From Euclidia mi (Eukaryota; Arthropoda; Insecta; Lepidoptera; Erebidae): a stretch of 64,000 bases of DNA. Within the stretch, counting starts at the first letter, position 1, and each line of letters starts with the position of its first letter. Location of the stretch: contig OX123193.2 of NCBI GenBank assembly GCA_944739405.2, positions 5,278,331-5,342,330 of the forward strand. Direction: 5' to 3'. Position numbers and translations under genes: made by a program. Of the stretch, positions 20,180-30,837 are shown in pieces. The notes below the pieces were generated by a model that worked only from the letters and a program-made list of their open reading frames with translations, was not told the origin of the DNA and did no database searches.

Positions 20180-21650
20180 ATACTATTGCAGTATAATACA
20201 CCGTGTATTTGAAGTTTTCCAACAAGTATTTTCGTTAAAATCAACCATAGTGATTGAAGGCACAGGCGTAGTCTTATTATGGAATTCGATTGTGTAAAAC
20301 GTGATGTCTTGTTGAGCAAACTTTATTATTATGGCATCAGAGGCAACATATTAAAATTAATTAAATCGTATCTTACCAACCGTCAGCAATATACTGTTAT
20401 AACAAGAATATGTAACAAAACTAAAAATGAAGTTCACTACAGATCCGATGGTAAAGAAATAAAACACGGAGTTCCTCAGGGGAGTGTCCTCGGACCATTG
20501 CTCTTTCTGTTATATATCAATGATCTCCCACTTCACACTCAGCAGCAAATGATACTCTTCGCCGATGATAGTACTGCCATAATTCAATGTCTAGAACCAA
20601 AATCCTATGAGGCTGACATCAATAATACTCTTGCAGATATAGTTAACTGGATGACTAACAACAACCTGCTCATAAACCTTGATAAAACTAATGTTATGCA
20701 TTTCTATCAAAAACTGCAAAATAAGCTCTTTAATATTGATTACAATGGCCAAACAATAAATGAAGTAAACACAACAAAAAATTTAGGCATACAAATTGAC
20801 AGCCAGTTAACATGGAAGCCACAGTCAGAAGGCATATGCAAGAAATTGAGCACTTCTGCTTATGCTCTTTATAACTTGTCTAAAAAAGTAAATATTGAAA
20901 CTCTGCTTATGGCATATCATGGCCTTGTTGTGTCGATTTTGAGATTTGGTGTGATATTCTGGGGGAATTGTAGCGAGAGAGAAACAATTTTCAAAGCACA
21001 AAAAAGATGTTTAAGATCCATGTTAGGTCTAAAAATAACTGACAGTTGCATTCCTGCGTTTAAATCCCTAAAAATACAAACTTTCCCCTGTCTTTATATA
21101 TTAGAAGTAGCTTAGTGGAGAGATAGTTTATTATCTTTATAATTATAATATTTGTTTACAATTAACAATATAATTAAATTAAATCTTAAAATAATAAAAA
21201 AACGAATTAATATATACAAGGGAAAATTCAAAAAAATAAAAATTAAAATTTAGAAGGCGTCATGAAACTCATCCGCATCGCAGTCAATTGGAAGCGAGCC
21301 CAGAAGACTGGCAGCAGAAGTAGCTATATTTGTCAAAACCAATATTCAATTATTCACTAATATGTCTGAAACCAGTAAACGCTCAGCACTGCTGACAAAC
21401 AAGTATAAATACCTCTTTAATAAAGGAGACTATAAGACAGCCTTATAAAGAAAGAGCATTATGTGCATTGGCCCAATTATTTACAACAAAATACCCGATG
21501 ACATCAAAAACCAAAATCTATGCTAATTTAAAAAATACTTGAATAAATGACTAATAGAAAAATGTTACTACAGTATAACAGACTTCTTAAATGATGAATT
21601 GTAGGTAATGTTGTGAAAACCACTGTAATTGAAATTTTTCTCTGTAATTG
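20180..21650 (+). mobile_element. Jockey/CR1-like LINE, 5'-truncated
   Basis: Contains the RT ORF at 20279-21115 and, after its stop, out-of-frame remains of the C-terminus. At 21452-21600 the segments CIGPIIYNKIPDD, KKYLNK and CYYSITDFLND are readable in different frames with stops between. That matches the Y-N-x-[IL]-P...Y-Y-S-[IV] end of such LINEs. No endonuclease domain or 5' end is present. Confidence 0.7.
20279..21115 (+). CDS. Reverse transcriptase fragment of a non-LTR retrotransposon
   Basis: The longest ORF in the window (278 codons). It starts inside RT motif A (EFDCV, residues 2-6, with the first catalytic Asp), has GVPQGSVLGP at 64-73 (motif B) and FADD at 94-97 (motif C). LDKTNVMHF at about 133 and NLGIQID at about 169 are motifs D and E. 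The region beyond residue 180 is the thumb-like domain (KLSTSAYALYNLSK, QKRCLRSMLGL). All three catalytic aspartates are kept, but the fingers domain and the N-terminal endonuclease are missing and an in-frame stop lies shortly upstream. It would copy RNA at a nicked target if complete; as is, it is almost surely inactive. The ATG is incidental. Confidence 0.8.
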   Translation: MEFDCVKRDVLLSKLYYYGIRGNILKLIKSYLTNRQQYTVITRICNKTKNEVHYRSDGKEIKHGVPQGSVLGPLLFLLYINDLPLHTQQQMILFADDSTAIIQCLEPKSYEADINNTLADIVNWMTNNNLLINLDKTNVMHFYQKLQNKLFNIDYNGQTINEVNTTKNLGIQIDSQLTWKPQSEGICKKLSTSAYALYNLSKKVNIETLLMAYHGLVVSILRFGVIFWGNCSERETIFKAQKRCLRSMLGLKITDSCIPAFKSLKIQTFPCLYILEVA

Positions 21651-21654
21651 TATC

Positions 21655-21785
21655 TTGACATGTGAAGTCTGCCAACCCGCACTTGGCCAGCGTGGTGGAC
21701 TATGGCCTAATCCTTCTCATAGTGAGAAGAGGCCCGTGCCCAGCAGTGGGACAGTTTTAAAGGGCTGATGATGATGATGATGAAT
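21655..21785 (+). mobile_element. SINE-E tail fragment
   Basis: AAGTCTGCCAACCCGCACTT, GGACTATGGCCTAATCCTTC, GAGGCCCGTGCCCAGCAGTG, then AAGGGCTGATGATGATGATG. Plus orientation, 5' truncated. Confidence 0.75.
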
Positions 21786-21838
21786 TGTATCTTGTAATTG
21801 TAATTGTAAAGCATCTCTGTATTTTCTCTTTATTTCTA

Positions 21839-22059
21839 CATACATACATACATAGCCTCACGCCTATTTCCCCGAAGGGGTAGGCAGAGGTATATTAAAC
21901 GCCCACTTTTCGTTTTGATCCCATGTAATAGGTGGCGAGCCTATTGCCGCTTATCGGGATATTTTGTTTGCCAGAGCCTCGTCCGTTGATCGACAGGTGC
22001 ACCACTTGCAGATGAGGTTGGCTTGGGACCCTTAGTTCTTGGTGGGAACCCTATGCACC
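21839..22059 (-). mobile_element. Element N, copy 1, with 11-bp target duplication
   Basis: Flanked by CTTTATTTCTA at 21828-21838 and 22060-22070. Minus-strand order: GGTGCATAGGGTTCCCACC, AAGCCAACCTCATCTGCAAG, GACGAGGCTCTGGCAAACAA, GCGGCAATAGGCTCGCC and the common 3' domain ending in TATG repeats. The head shows no A or B box, so it is either a SINE with an unknown head or the 5'-truncated end of a longer LINE-like element. Confidence 0.75.
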
Positions 22060-22339
22060 CTTTATTTCTATTTGTGTTAATAATAAATATATTTGCATGC
22101 TCAATGGGCAGAATGTATTAGAACTAACCATCAATGTAAGACCTCAACCATGTACATACATTCAAAGCAAATCAAGATTTTGAAGTTTGAAGTTTGGATA
22201 AACTACACTATGTTTTCCTTTACAAACTCAATAACATCAATAAGTAGGTTTCTGCGCGCTCTTTAAAATATTAACATTTTTAACAAGGACCAAGTGCACT
22301 ATATACTTCAATCTAGTAATAACTTTGTTTGTCATACTA

Positions 22340-22487
22340 GGGAATTCAATATTTGAAATATAGATAGATCTGTAGATTTTAAATTAGTTTTTGACAGTTT
22401 ATGACATAAGCTCCATACAAAATATGTCAAACACGAACCTAAAATCTACAAATCTATCTATAGTTCGAATATTGAAAATGGCCGTTA
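22340..22487. mobile_element. Palindromic MITE-J, copy 2
   Basis: Left arm GAATTCAATATTTGAAATAT, right arm ATAGTTCGAATATTGAAAAT followed by GGCCGTTA. Relative to 10524-10662 it is inverted, since the GGCCATTTTC flank is now on the right. The two copies differ at scattered positions and by a short insertion. Confidence 0.8.
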
Positions 22488-22693
22488 GTAACGTAATATC
22501 GAGATTACTACTGGGATTTCATTCCAGAGCATTAATAATGTAAGCCTTGATCGTATATTTATTTATTAATCTACACGTTCAGATTGTATAATATTTTGAG
22601 TTAAAAAAAAAAACGGAATCACATTATTTTACTCAAAATACCTCAGTACCAACCGGGATCGGATCTGAAAGATTAAAAAAATATCTGTATGAA

Positions 22694-22761
22694 AAGCTTT
22701 CTTTTTCGTTGTCCACAACTTGAAGTACCTACTCAAGTTGTGAACAACGAAAAAAGAAGCT
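22694..22761. repeat. Inverted repeat, ~30-bp arms
   Basis: AGCTTTCTTTTTCGTTGT pairs with ACAACGAAAAAAGAAGCT and CACAACTTGA with TCAAGTTGTG, with small mismatches and a ~10-base centre. It lies 45 bases from the larger palindrome at 22807. Confidence 0.7.
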
Positions 22762-22806
22762 AGTTGATTGAATCAGCCGTTACTTGGCGGAACTCCATTG
22801 TAACCT

Positions 22807-23138
22807 AATGGAAGGAAAGAGGAACCCACCACTCGCCCTCGGATTGACCACCCCAACTATTGCAATAGAAAAAGGTTGACAATACCGAATTCCTCTGAAG
22901 ACAAAGGATAAGGGATATATGGAATAAAAATAAAAATACCTGACGTGCAGTATCCCGCTCTATGCGCATAGAGCAGGATACTGCCCGTCAGGTATTTTCC
23001 TGGAACCCTTTTCCGCATTATTCCATATATACCTTATCCTTTGTCTTTAGAGGAGTTCGGTATTGTCAACCGTTTTCAATTGCAATAGTTGGGGTGGGCA
23101 ATCCGAGGGTGCGTGGTGGGTTCCTCTTTCCTTTCATT
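22807..23138. mobile_element. Large palindrome (foldback element), zero-base loop
   Basis: The symmetry axis is between 22965 and 22966, inside GCTCTATGCGCATAGAGC. Arms extend out to AATGGAAGGAAAGAGGAACC on the left and GGTTCCTCTTTCCTTTCATT on the right. Intermediate pairs include CTATTGCAATAG regions and GGATAAGG against CCTTATCC. The right arm has about 14 extra bases near 23000. No coding capacity. Extent and symmetry fit a foldback or palindromic DNA element. Confidence 0.8.
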
Positions 23139-23267
23139 AGCAAAAAGAAGCTTTAACCTACATACAAAACACATCGAAATAGAAACATTTAAACATTCTT
23201 AGCAATCATTATACTCCTTCCTCCCCTGCAAGTCTAACACGCAAGACATTTGTAGATTTACACATAC
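23139..23267. other. Spacer
   Basis: Nothing recognised apart from GCAAAAAGAAGCTTTAACC at the left, which resembles the arm of 22694-22761. Confidence 0.3.
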
Positions 23268-23376
23268 ATACATTCAATAGACTAACGCCTGTTTCCCGGA
23301 GGGGCAGGCAGAGACTACGGAATGCCATTTGCAACGATCCTGACAAATCTCTCTTGCTTCATTCACTCCCAGATAG
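23268..23376 (-). pseudogene. LINE ORF2 3' end (tail donor family), copy 2
   Basis: Minus strand reads VNEAREICQDRCKWHSVVSA then CPSGKQA. This matches the C-terminus at 52172-52273. The DNA encoding the last codons is the same segment that forms the 3' end of SINE-A, SINE-B and element N. The stop codon is changed (TTA) here. Confidence 0.65.
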
Positions 23377-23379
23377 AAT

Positions 23380-24204
23380 AGATTTATATTTGTAAAATTA
23401 TCATTAAAAAATATCACGAGACTCCACTTTCAGCCTACAAAAATTAAGGAGTAATTGAACACATTCGCACACTTTTTTGGATAAAGTATTATTCATTTGT
23501 AAACGAAATATAATTCTTGTACTACGATAGCGATACGGGGCACGCTAGCTTTCCGTTTGTCTATCAAAACATTCTCAGCAATCAGCGTACCCCTTCGAGA
23601 ATTTTCCAAATACGTTACACACTAATTCATGCTTGTATGGTGTGGGAAAACGTGTGCATCGCTAAGTTCTATCGATTTTAAGGTGGTCACAGTTTGTTCC
23701 AAGTTTAGAAATGACCTTCGTTTAACGTACGATTGATGGAAATTGTATGGTGTTTTGTATATCAGGCGCGATGAGAACCGAACAATAATTCTATAGACTG
23801 AAAGTCATCAGTATTCAACTTTGAATTGAAGAAAATCTAAAGAATTCTGCATTGTCTGTATAATGCATTATGAATTAACCCTAACGCCTAGACGCGATAT
23901 GAATTATCAGACTTTATTGCAGTATATTTATCATTCGAGTATTCATTGCAGGTAGTACAAAATGCTTAATGTGTCGAGTCGGTTCAACTCTGAATCGCTT
24001 ATATTGAGGTGTCAATAACGATAGTGCAAAGGCAAACCGTCATCAAATCTTTGGCGCAATATTGATTATTATGAAATACGTGAAAGGATTTTTTTTACAT
24101 AATATTTTTGGCAAGAAAATACTTCTTTCGCGTTAGTTGGGGCACTTCGGAGAAAATTTTGGTGTGATCTGTTTATTTCTCTTACTAGTATAAAAAATGC
24201 ACTT
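23380..24204. other. Unassigned stretch
   Basis: No repeat or gene recognised. Confidence 0.35.
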
Positions 24205-24207
24205 TTT

Positions 24208-24436
24208 TATAGACACGCCTGTATCCCCGAAGGGGTAGGCAGAAATGTAATATTACACTCACGTTCCGCCATGTATTTTTAGGTCCCACGTAATAGGGGG
24301 CGAGCCTATATCACCAGACTCTGTGCTGCTACTGAGAATTCGGAAAAACCCAGTAACACTTTTGTCCGGCCCGGGAATCGAACCCCAGACCTCCGATCAG
24401 CAGTCGCATACGCTATCCACTGGACCACGGAGGCAG
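24208..24436 (-). mobile_element. SINE-A2 (tRNA-derived)
   Basis: The same 3' half as SINE-A1 but a different head. Minus strand: CTGCCTCCGTGGTCCAGTGG (A box TGGTCCAGTGG), GGGGTTCGATTCCCGGGCC (B box), AAGTGTTACTGGGTTTTTCC. The A box is better than in A1, so A2 may be nearer the tRNA ancestor. Other copies: 27950-28196 and 46359-46600. Confidence 0.8.
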
Positions 24437-24736
24437 TCTTTCGTTATATAATTATTTGTATTTAAAAAGAGGCAGTTTTTGTTATATTATTTATTTTTAT
24501 TTTTTACTTACCAAAAGCCAAATATATTCTATCTACAATCTGGCAGCATGAAAGTGAGTAAAATGCTTTTAGTTAGATATTAATCCTGATATTAAAATAT
24601 ACGTGTCCTATTTCACACCAAAATACCTTAGACCATGACCTATAAAACGCGGCTGAAATGCCGGGAAGGAAATCTAAATATACCTTTTAACATTCCTTAA
24701 TCACAAATAAAACCCATTGAAAATTAAATACCAAAA

Positions 24737-25006
24737 GTCCTTCCCAATTCTGCTAAATAAATATAGTTTCGATATCATGTCAGTGTCATAATTACGTCAC
24801 AAAAAGCGTATTATTCTAAATTATGTGATAATTGAACGAAGTTGTAACGAGATCTTAAATTGAAACAAGTGTCAAAATATGTGTCAACGACGAACTATTT
24901 ATTTCAAATTATACGATAATGTCATTAGGTTATCAGAATACCGCTTCCGAGTCCATTAAAATATAATATCAATTTCATATAAAAATAGGAGAATTGGCCC
25001 CCTAAG
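24737..25006 (+). mobile_element. MITE-L, copy 1
   Basis: The left edge CCCAATTCTGCTAAATAAAT and right edge ATAGGAGAATTGGCCCCC are inverted repeats. Interior markers are TTACGTCACAAAAAGCGTAT, GTAACGAGATC and TTATCAGAATACCGCTTC. No ORF. A 3'-half copy in opposite orientation is at 25340-25525. Confidence 0.7.
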
Positions 25007-25339
25007 TGATAGATTGACCTACTTACCTCTACAGGTAAGATTGCACTGTAGGTTTTAAGTACAACCTATAACCTTCGGTATATTCTCGGTACTTGTAAGT
25101 CATCTTGTCACTATTGTGAATGCACATTGTGTAATGTATGTGCTGTTCTGTAAAGTAATACCCTTGTATAATGGATGCGATGGCTTCTCAACGGTTCGTA
25201 AAATGGTCTTTAGAGTCAAATTTTTTGGTAATTAGATTGAATTGGGTTGCTTACGATACAAAAATGTACCTATGTGGCCGTTTTGATCAATGCATTATTC
25301 AAGACCAGAGACCAGACAAGATTTTTATATGATATTGAA

Positions 25340-25525
25340 ATTATATTTTGAATTGACTCAGAAGCGGTATTCTGATAACCTTATGTCATTATCGTCACAC
25401 ATACGATCTCGTTACAATTTCATTCAAATATCAGATAATTTAGAAGAATACGCTTTTTGTGACGTAAGTATGACAATGACATCATATCAAAACTGTATTT
25501 ATTTAGGAGAATTGGGCCCTTAATT
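25340..25525 (-). mobile_element. MITE-L, copy 2 (partial, inverted)
   Basis: The reverse complement of copy 1 over GCGGTATTCTGATAACCTTA, CGATCTCGTTAC, ATACGCTTTTTGTGACGTAA and the edge AGGAGAATTGGGCCC. Its left edge lacks the terminal repeat. Confidence 0.65.
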
Positions 25526-25904
25526 GTGGTTACGCTCTTGAACCTCCAGACTTTCTTTGTGCTATATAGCCTAAAAACTATACACCACCTGATCAAAAGC
25601 CACGAAGCAACTCCACAGATAATACAGAAAAGAGCCAAGCATCTCTTATACATTGCCTGTTCTAGAATATGGAAAAGGCGAAGCCATTCTTGCCAGTTTG
25701 GAGCACTGGCGCTCCGAAACGAAACGTTCCGGTGGGATATCCCTACGGTAATACACCCGCAATCTAGTGAGATCATTCATGCTGTAACAAAACACTAATA
25801 TACCAGTTAAAAGCAGTATGTAAATCCTTACTATGACATGATATCAGTCAACGTAGTCCTAGCGTTACTCCGGTTGCATCCACTTTCACCTTAGAGAAGG
25901 GTGT

Positions 25905-26340
25905 ACTTTCTAGCCTAATCAGATTGTCTGACAGAGATAGAGATATTCCATGGTTTAGACCAGTGTCAGTATATTCAAGCGTACCGACTTCTCATAACGT
26001 TTGCAAAGTGCTCAGACATTTACATATAGGGGCATGTCATATGGGCGCTTTGAAGACAAACTTTCTGCGACTCAAATTGCCGCTTGGCGGCGTGGCAGTC
26101 GCCCTGCGGCTGCTGTCTCTCTCTCCTCCAGAAGTACGAGAGCGAGACAGACGGAGAATGACGCCAGCGCCGCCAACGGCGCCAACTACGAACTAAACTG
26201 GAGACAGTCCCCACTTGGAATCGGCACACGAAATCCTTAAGAACTGCGGTTCTATGTACCTATCTGTATTCATTGACGTTTGCCACCGACATTCTTGACA
26301 GCCGGGACTGAGAGGGACGAAGAGTATGTCAGTACTAGTA
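25905..26340 (-). mobile_element. SINE-D remnant split by MITE-C
   Basis: GATTGTCTGACAGAGATAGA, ATTCCATGGTTTAGACCAGT and GACTTCTCATAACG lie left of the MITE; TTCTTGACAGCCGGGACTGA lies to the right. Together they follow the order of SINE-D (compare 7930-8060). Head absent. Confidence 0.65.
26005..26275 (-). mobile_element. MITE-C, copy 1, with 8-bp target duplication
   Basis: Flanked by ACGTTTGC at 25997-26004 and 26276-26283. Ends AAAGTGCTCAGACATTTAC and GTATTCATTG. The two ends are imperfect inverted repeats over about 28 bases (CAAAGNGCTCAGA...TTTAC against CAATGAATACAGATTTAC). Interior: CTTGGCGGCGTGGCAGTCGC, CGCCGCCAACGGCGCCAACT. An 8-bp duplication suggests a hAT- or P-like transposase in trans. 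Confidence 0.8.
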
Positions 26341-26825
26341 GTAGTATATCTTAATTAAGCTATCATAGCTTACAAACTGTCTTAGCACTTTAAAATATCT
26401 GTATCTAAATATTACTTAAACATTTCTCTACCAGGTTATTACATTTTCTGTCTGATAATCCAAAATATGTTGTTAAGCTTTGTTCACATAAGCGTTTGAA
26501 TTTATAGTCGGTTTGCTTGGTTTAATTATGCACCGCATGTTGTAGGATGCCAGCGATACTGTATCGATCGTTCTAGAATTTATGACACAGGCCTTGGTCT
26601 TATGCAACTGATATAAATTATTTTGAAGTACCGTATACAGGCGTTGTAAAATTATATTGCATTATGGTAAATATTAACTGCCTGTTGTAAAAGCTTTTTG
26701 TGGTTTGGAATTTGGAATTACACGAGTTCTTAAACTTGAATACCTTATAGTGTTACTAAGCGTACTACAGCATAAACGCAACGAAGCTAAAGCTACTGTA
26801 AAATCTTTATTACGACAAACAAAAG

Positions 26826-26905
26826 TTAAATCATCATCATTAATTTCAAGATCAGCCCTGTAGGCATATATACTGTCCCACTGCAGGGCACAGGCCTCTT
26901 CTCAA
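26826..26905 (-). mobile_element. SINE-E tail fragment
   Basis: ATCATCATTAATTTC, ACTGTCCCACTGCAGGGCAC and AGGCCTCTTCTCAAGT; only the end of the family. Confidence 0.55.
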
Positions 26906-27649
26906 GTAAAATCAGTAAACATATATTCCAAAAATAGTAACTTTTTCACAAGACAAACTTGTCAAAGAAATATTATTTAAGCGCTGAGCTGGAGCGGTAT
27001 GGTTGTGGTGTCTGTATAGCGTGCAGTGATTAAAAAATCCATTTACCACTCACAGGAATAAAACTAAGTTTCAAGATGGTTGCGGTCAAGTTCATAAATG
27101 CGTGAGATTTGTTTAATCTGTGGCACTTACTTAAACCGTTTCAGAACAGACAGGCTTCATGTTACTACATAGACGATATTCAGCTAATCCACTAAAATTT
27201 CCAGAACATTCCAGAACAAGCCAATATCAATATTCTAGGCCAAGCCAACAAAACTTATCCAATAAAACCAAGTATAATTCGTTCGAGAATATAAAATACA
27301 GCGCTACTTAGCTGCTGTATTTACGAGGCCACAAATGATATCATCGCGGCATTAACCTCATTAGAGGGTAAGCAAGGAGCCTATTATAATAATGCCGAAC
27401 ATAATGACTTTGGCACGTTATGAAAACGTGGATGTACATATGTATGTCATGATTAATAGCGGATAAGCCGAGTGTCAAATTTTGTATTTGCTAATTAATC
27501 CGTATCAATATGGATTTTGGTCTGTCTGTCGTCTGCTACGCGTTCACAATAAACAGACTTAGCATTTTGGTACTTATATAGAATTCACTTTTTTAAATTT
27601 CTGTTTTCTTTATTTTAAACTGATAACGCGCAACATTTTTTATGGCTTT
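26906..27649. other. Unassigned stretch
   Basis: Nothing recognised. Confidence 0.35.
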
Positions 27650-27945
27650 GGGTGCAGTCGGGTCCCCGATGGTATGTTAGTACCGCCGCCTATGGACACA
27701 AGTGTCACTAGAAGAGTCACAAGTTTCTTGCCCGCCCCTTGGCCCGCTCTTATTCTTTTTCCCATGAAAATGAATAAGAGGAAGAGTGGGATGACAGAAA
27801 AGTAAAAGGGTATGAGGCCACCGGCACTCTCACTCACCTAACAAAACGTATAAATAGGTACTGTTACTTTACATCGATGATCTGTGAGAGTAGTACTTTC
27901 CTGGTCGCACCGGCTCATTCATGCCGAAATCAGAAAGACTCTATT
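27650..27945 (+). mobile_element. Repeat LR1
   Basis: CCGCCTATGGACACAAGTGT, AGAAGAGTCACAAGTTTCTT, GGCACTCTCACTCACCTAAC, TACTGTTACTTTAC and CTCATTCATGCCGAAATCAG, the same order as in other LR1 copies. The left end is poorly preserved. Confidence 0.7.
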
Positions 27946-27949
27946 TATA

Positions 27950-28196
27950 GACTCACGCCTTTATCCCCGACAGGGTAGATAGAGGTGTAATATTACACCC
28001 ATATTCCACCATGAATTTTTTTAATGGTCCCATGTAATAGGGTGCGAGCCTATTGCCACTGCCGGGCGCGTCACCAGACTCCGAGCTTCTACTGAAAATT
28101 TGGAAAAACTCAGTAACACTTTTGTTCAACCCGGGAATCGAACCCGGGACCTCCGGTCAACAGACACATACGCTATCCGCTGGACCATGGAGGCAG
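27950..28196 (-). mobile_element. SINE-A2
   Basis: GACTCACGCCTTTATCCCCG through the common domain, ACTCCGAGCTTCTACTGAAA, GGGAATCGAACCCGGGACC and CGCTGGACCATGGAGGCAG. It abuts the LR1 copy. Confidence 0.8.
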
Positions 28197-28679
28197 ACCT
28201 ACTACTTTGTAATCTCACATTTTGACCTTAATAAGAACAAAATTAAGTTAAGTTTTTAATATTTTCTATCTACCCGTTTAGCATGGCTTATCTCCGCAAC
28301 GGCTGTACCGACGGTTCATTTATTGACGTTGACTTTCTCTATCACGCAAGTCGTTTATAAACAGGCAACTAAAATTTACAACAACACAATCGAAGACTGT
28401 CCTTGCATTAAACATCAACAAAGGTTTTACTAGTAACATAATTTGTCACCGCTACGTTCAGAGGAGCCTTATAAAAACGTCTGCGTCCAAGTAACAAATA
28501 GTCCCGTCTTAATATAAGTATCGGTACATTCATTCACCTTTCTGTGAGGAATGGTGTGAGCATGGGAATTGCTTGCCATAGATCGTGGGATGAAGATATT
28601 TGGAGACATTTGTTTCTTAACATACGTATAGTTGCGGTGGATGAAAACGAACAACAGGCTCCATGGCAAAATTGGATTG

Positions 28680-28730
28680 GTCAACAAGATTTTGGATTGC
28701 AACCGGGACAACGCTAGGTTGATGATGATA
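28680..28730 (+). mobile_element. SINE-D-like tail end
   Basis: TTGCAACCGGGACAACGCTA then GGTTGATGATGATA; matches the SINE-D terminus (compare 48490-48521). Confidence 0.4.
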
Positions 28731-28918
28731 CTTGTGGTAATGAAATAGGGTAAGAGGATTTTTCAAGTGGTTTACGATTCACCTCAGGGTAAGCATTAAT
28801 GACTTTAACCGGTTAACAAAATTTAGGGTGCCTTGTATCTAAATGCACCGTGAATAACCGTAGGTAACAGTTGAAGAAGTAGAAGTGAAAAGCGATGCCA
28901 CAGTAGTGCCGTGGCCAG

Positions 28919-28985
28919 CAGGTCAAGTCAGTTGTCATAACAAGTCAGTAATAGTGCCAAGTCAGTAATCATGGTAAGTCACCAT
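28919..28985 (+). repeat. Degenerate ~17-bp tandem repeat
   Basis: AAGTCAGT recurs about every 17 bases (near 28925, 28941, 28959) and as AAGTCACC at about 28976. Origin unknown. Confidence 0.5.
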
Positions 28986-29096
28986 CTAGGATCCTTTTTT
29001 CTCTTGTGACTAGTACTAGTTATTTTCTAGTAACTTGCGTTAGTTATTATTCGCACCACCACTGCCCTAAGTTTGTGCTAGTCCAGGAAACTACTT

Positions 29097-29124
29097 GATG
29101 TCTCAAGTAGTTTCATGACTGAAA
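29097..29124. repeat. Small perfect hairpin, 12-bp stem
   Basis: GAAACTACTTGA pairs with TCAAGTAGTTTC around TGTC. Confidence 0.6.
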
Positions 29125-30640
29125 AGGCTAATTAGAATAACCCAGTAGAAATTGTAGCATTTTGGAGCATCAATATTTAAGCAGTAATCCAATTCGTTCA
29201 TTAAAGATATTAGTTGACTTTAACGGGCCATTTAAAAGGCAAATTTATAAACCCTAATTCTAATGGCCTCATTAGGGTACAGACGTTTCGAAAACACGCG
29301 GGTAATAAAAGTTGTCGTTAAACTAGAACAACTGCGGGACACGATTTGGTTGCGTACTTGACTTGATTGGAGCTCGTAAATGAAGGGTGAACGAAACTAT
29401 ATAGTATAACCACAAAAAAGGAAATGGGAATTATGGTAGAAATATCAAGACCTTGATTCTAATGTTCGGTGTGTTTTTCTTTGATGACAAGGACAGGTAG
29501 GCACCACTTCCATTATAGATATTACTTGGTGAGATAAGCTCGTTCCTAGCAGAGCGAACGTTTATAGACAAGGCTGACAAAGATGATGATGATATGTACT
29601 TTAATTCTGGCCAATTTGGACATTAGTCTCGGTCTAACGTGCTTCTAAAATTTTCAGAAGAAATTTTTAAAGTACCTTGCTGAAGCCGAAGCTACGTAAG
29701 CCAGCAAATCATAACCGTCCCCATCAAAAATACAAACCACCACAGAATCAACAATTGGTTCTCTTCTGAAATTTTTCTCCGCCCATCATGTTCCCATGTC
29801 ATATTTAACCAAGTATTCAAAATACGCATACCCCATATAAAAACGAATACCCAAATTGCAAAATATGAATACCCGTGTCTATCAATTGATGAAACGTGAA
29901 ATATTCAAGCGAAGGAGAATCCCGGATCGATTCGATGATTTACCACGTTCACAGTTCGGCACTCGCGAGGCCGAAAGCATTCAACTTGAAAAATCTCATC
30001 AACTTTCAATTGACGAACGTTATTATTGCACGTATCGCACGTAGCGATTAGATTTTGTAAAAGTGTCAATAATTAGTGCATAAATGTGTAGCTATTGGCT
30101 ATTATATGTAAACTAGTAGCATGCCCTGGCATCACATAGGTGCACACCCAATGAAAGAGTTAGACAAAATTTCGGAGCATAACTCCGTGAAAGCTCGTTT
30201 TGTATTCAAATTGCTTCGTATATTCGTTTCGTTTAACATGTTTTTTTTCATATTTTTTTTAACCTGGAATATATGTAGACACAGGTCTATTGAAGGGGAT
30301 AGAAACCGTAACAGTCAATCACATGTAATCGAAACTATAAACTTCATAGCTCACTTATTCAAATAAGTATGAGGTTTAGGGAGCGATGTGTTGGTTAAGA
30401 AAGATATGACTTTGTTCTGTGCTACGAGACTGGGCTTATGGGTCTATAGGCTGTCCATGCCCTATCCCATGGGTCACATTATGACTCATAACAATTGCTT
30501 TTGCTATAGTCTCTGTTATTGGACAATGAACGTGAAAAGGAGCAAATAATTATCTTATCTTTTAAACTTAGGAACTTATTGTGCCACATACATACGCTTG
30601 AAGATAAACTAAACTGACTCATAATGGCAGTTTTCTTACT
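29125..30640. other. Unassigned stretch with short ORFs
   Basis: Two ORFs stand out only by length: 29856-30044 (basic, no domain) and 30121-30366 (81 codons, with one hydrophobic segment at about residues 28-48 that could be a membrane helix). Neither shows a known family or signal for translation. Confidence 0.3.
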
Positions 30641-30642
30641 AA

Positions 30643-30735
30643 ACCGTCTTTAAAAACGAGGAGGTCCTCAATTTGGCTTTATTTTTCTATATATTACCTC
30701 AGAACGTGTGTAATTATATCAATTTAATCAAAAGA
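30643..30735 (+). repeat. Dispersed repeat P fragment
   Basis: AAACCGTCTTTAAAAACGAG then GAGGTCCTCAATTTGGC. It matches 45018-45125 and resembles a widespread lepidopteran repeat with GGAGGNGGTTCTCAATTCG. Confidence 0.4.
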
Positions 30736-30837
30736 TCGAGCGTGGATTTTACATATTATAAATGCTTCAAATTCGGACTGCACTAAACTCGAAAGAAGCT
30801 GTAATAAAATTGATGATCAAGCAAAAATTATTTTGAC

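Noticed and set aside
21828..21850. CRISPR-like short repeats (ACATACATAC) here and at 45505, 62245
   Set aside because: Simple TATG tails of SINE/LINE copies; no spaced repeat array.
24360..24436. tRNA-like cloverleaf sequence as a real tRNA gene (also at 4707, 18600, 31502, 40545, 52770)
   Set aside because: Each is joined to a repeated SINE body, lacks a terminator right after the acceptor end and has decayed stems.
25420..25798. Overlapping 90- and 118-codon ORFs on opposite strands
   Set aside because: Neither shows a domain; part of the region is MITE-L and the rest looks non-coding.
30121..30366. 81-codon ORF with a hydrophobic segment as a small membrane protein
   Set aside because: Single AT-rich ORF; F/I/L runs follow from T-rich DNA, and there is no homologue I recognise.
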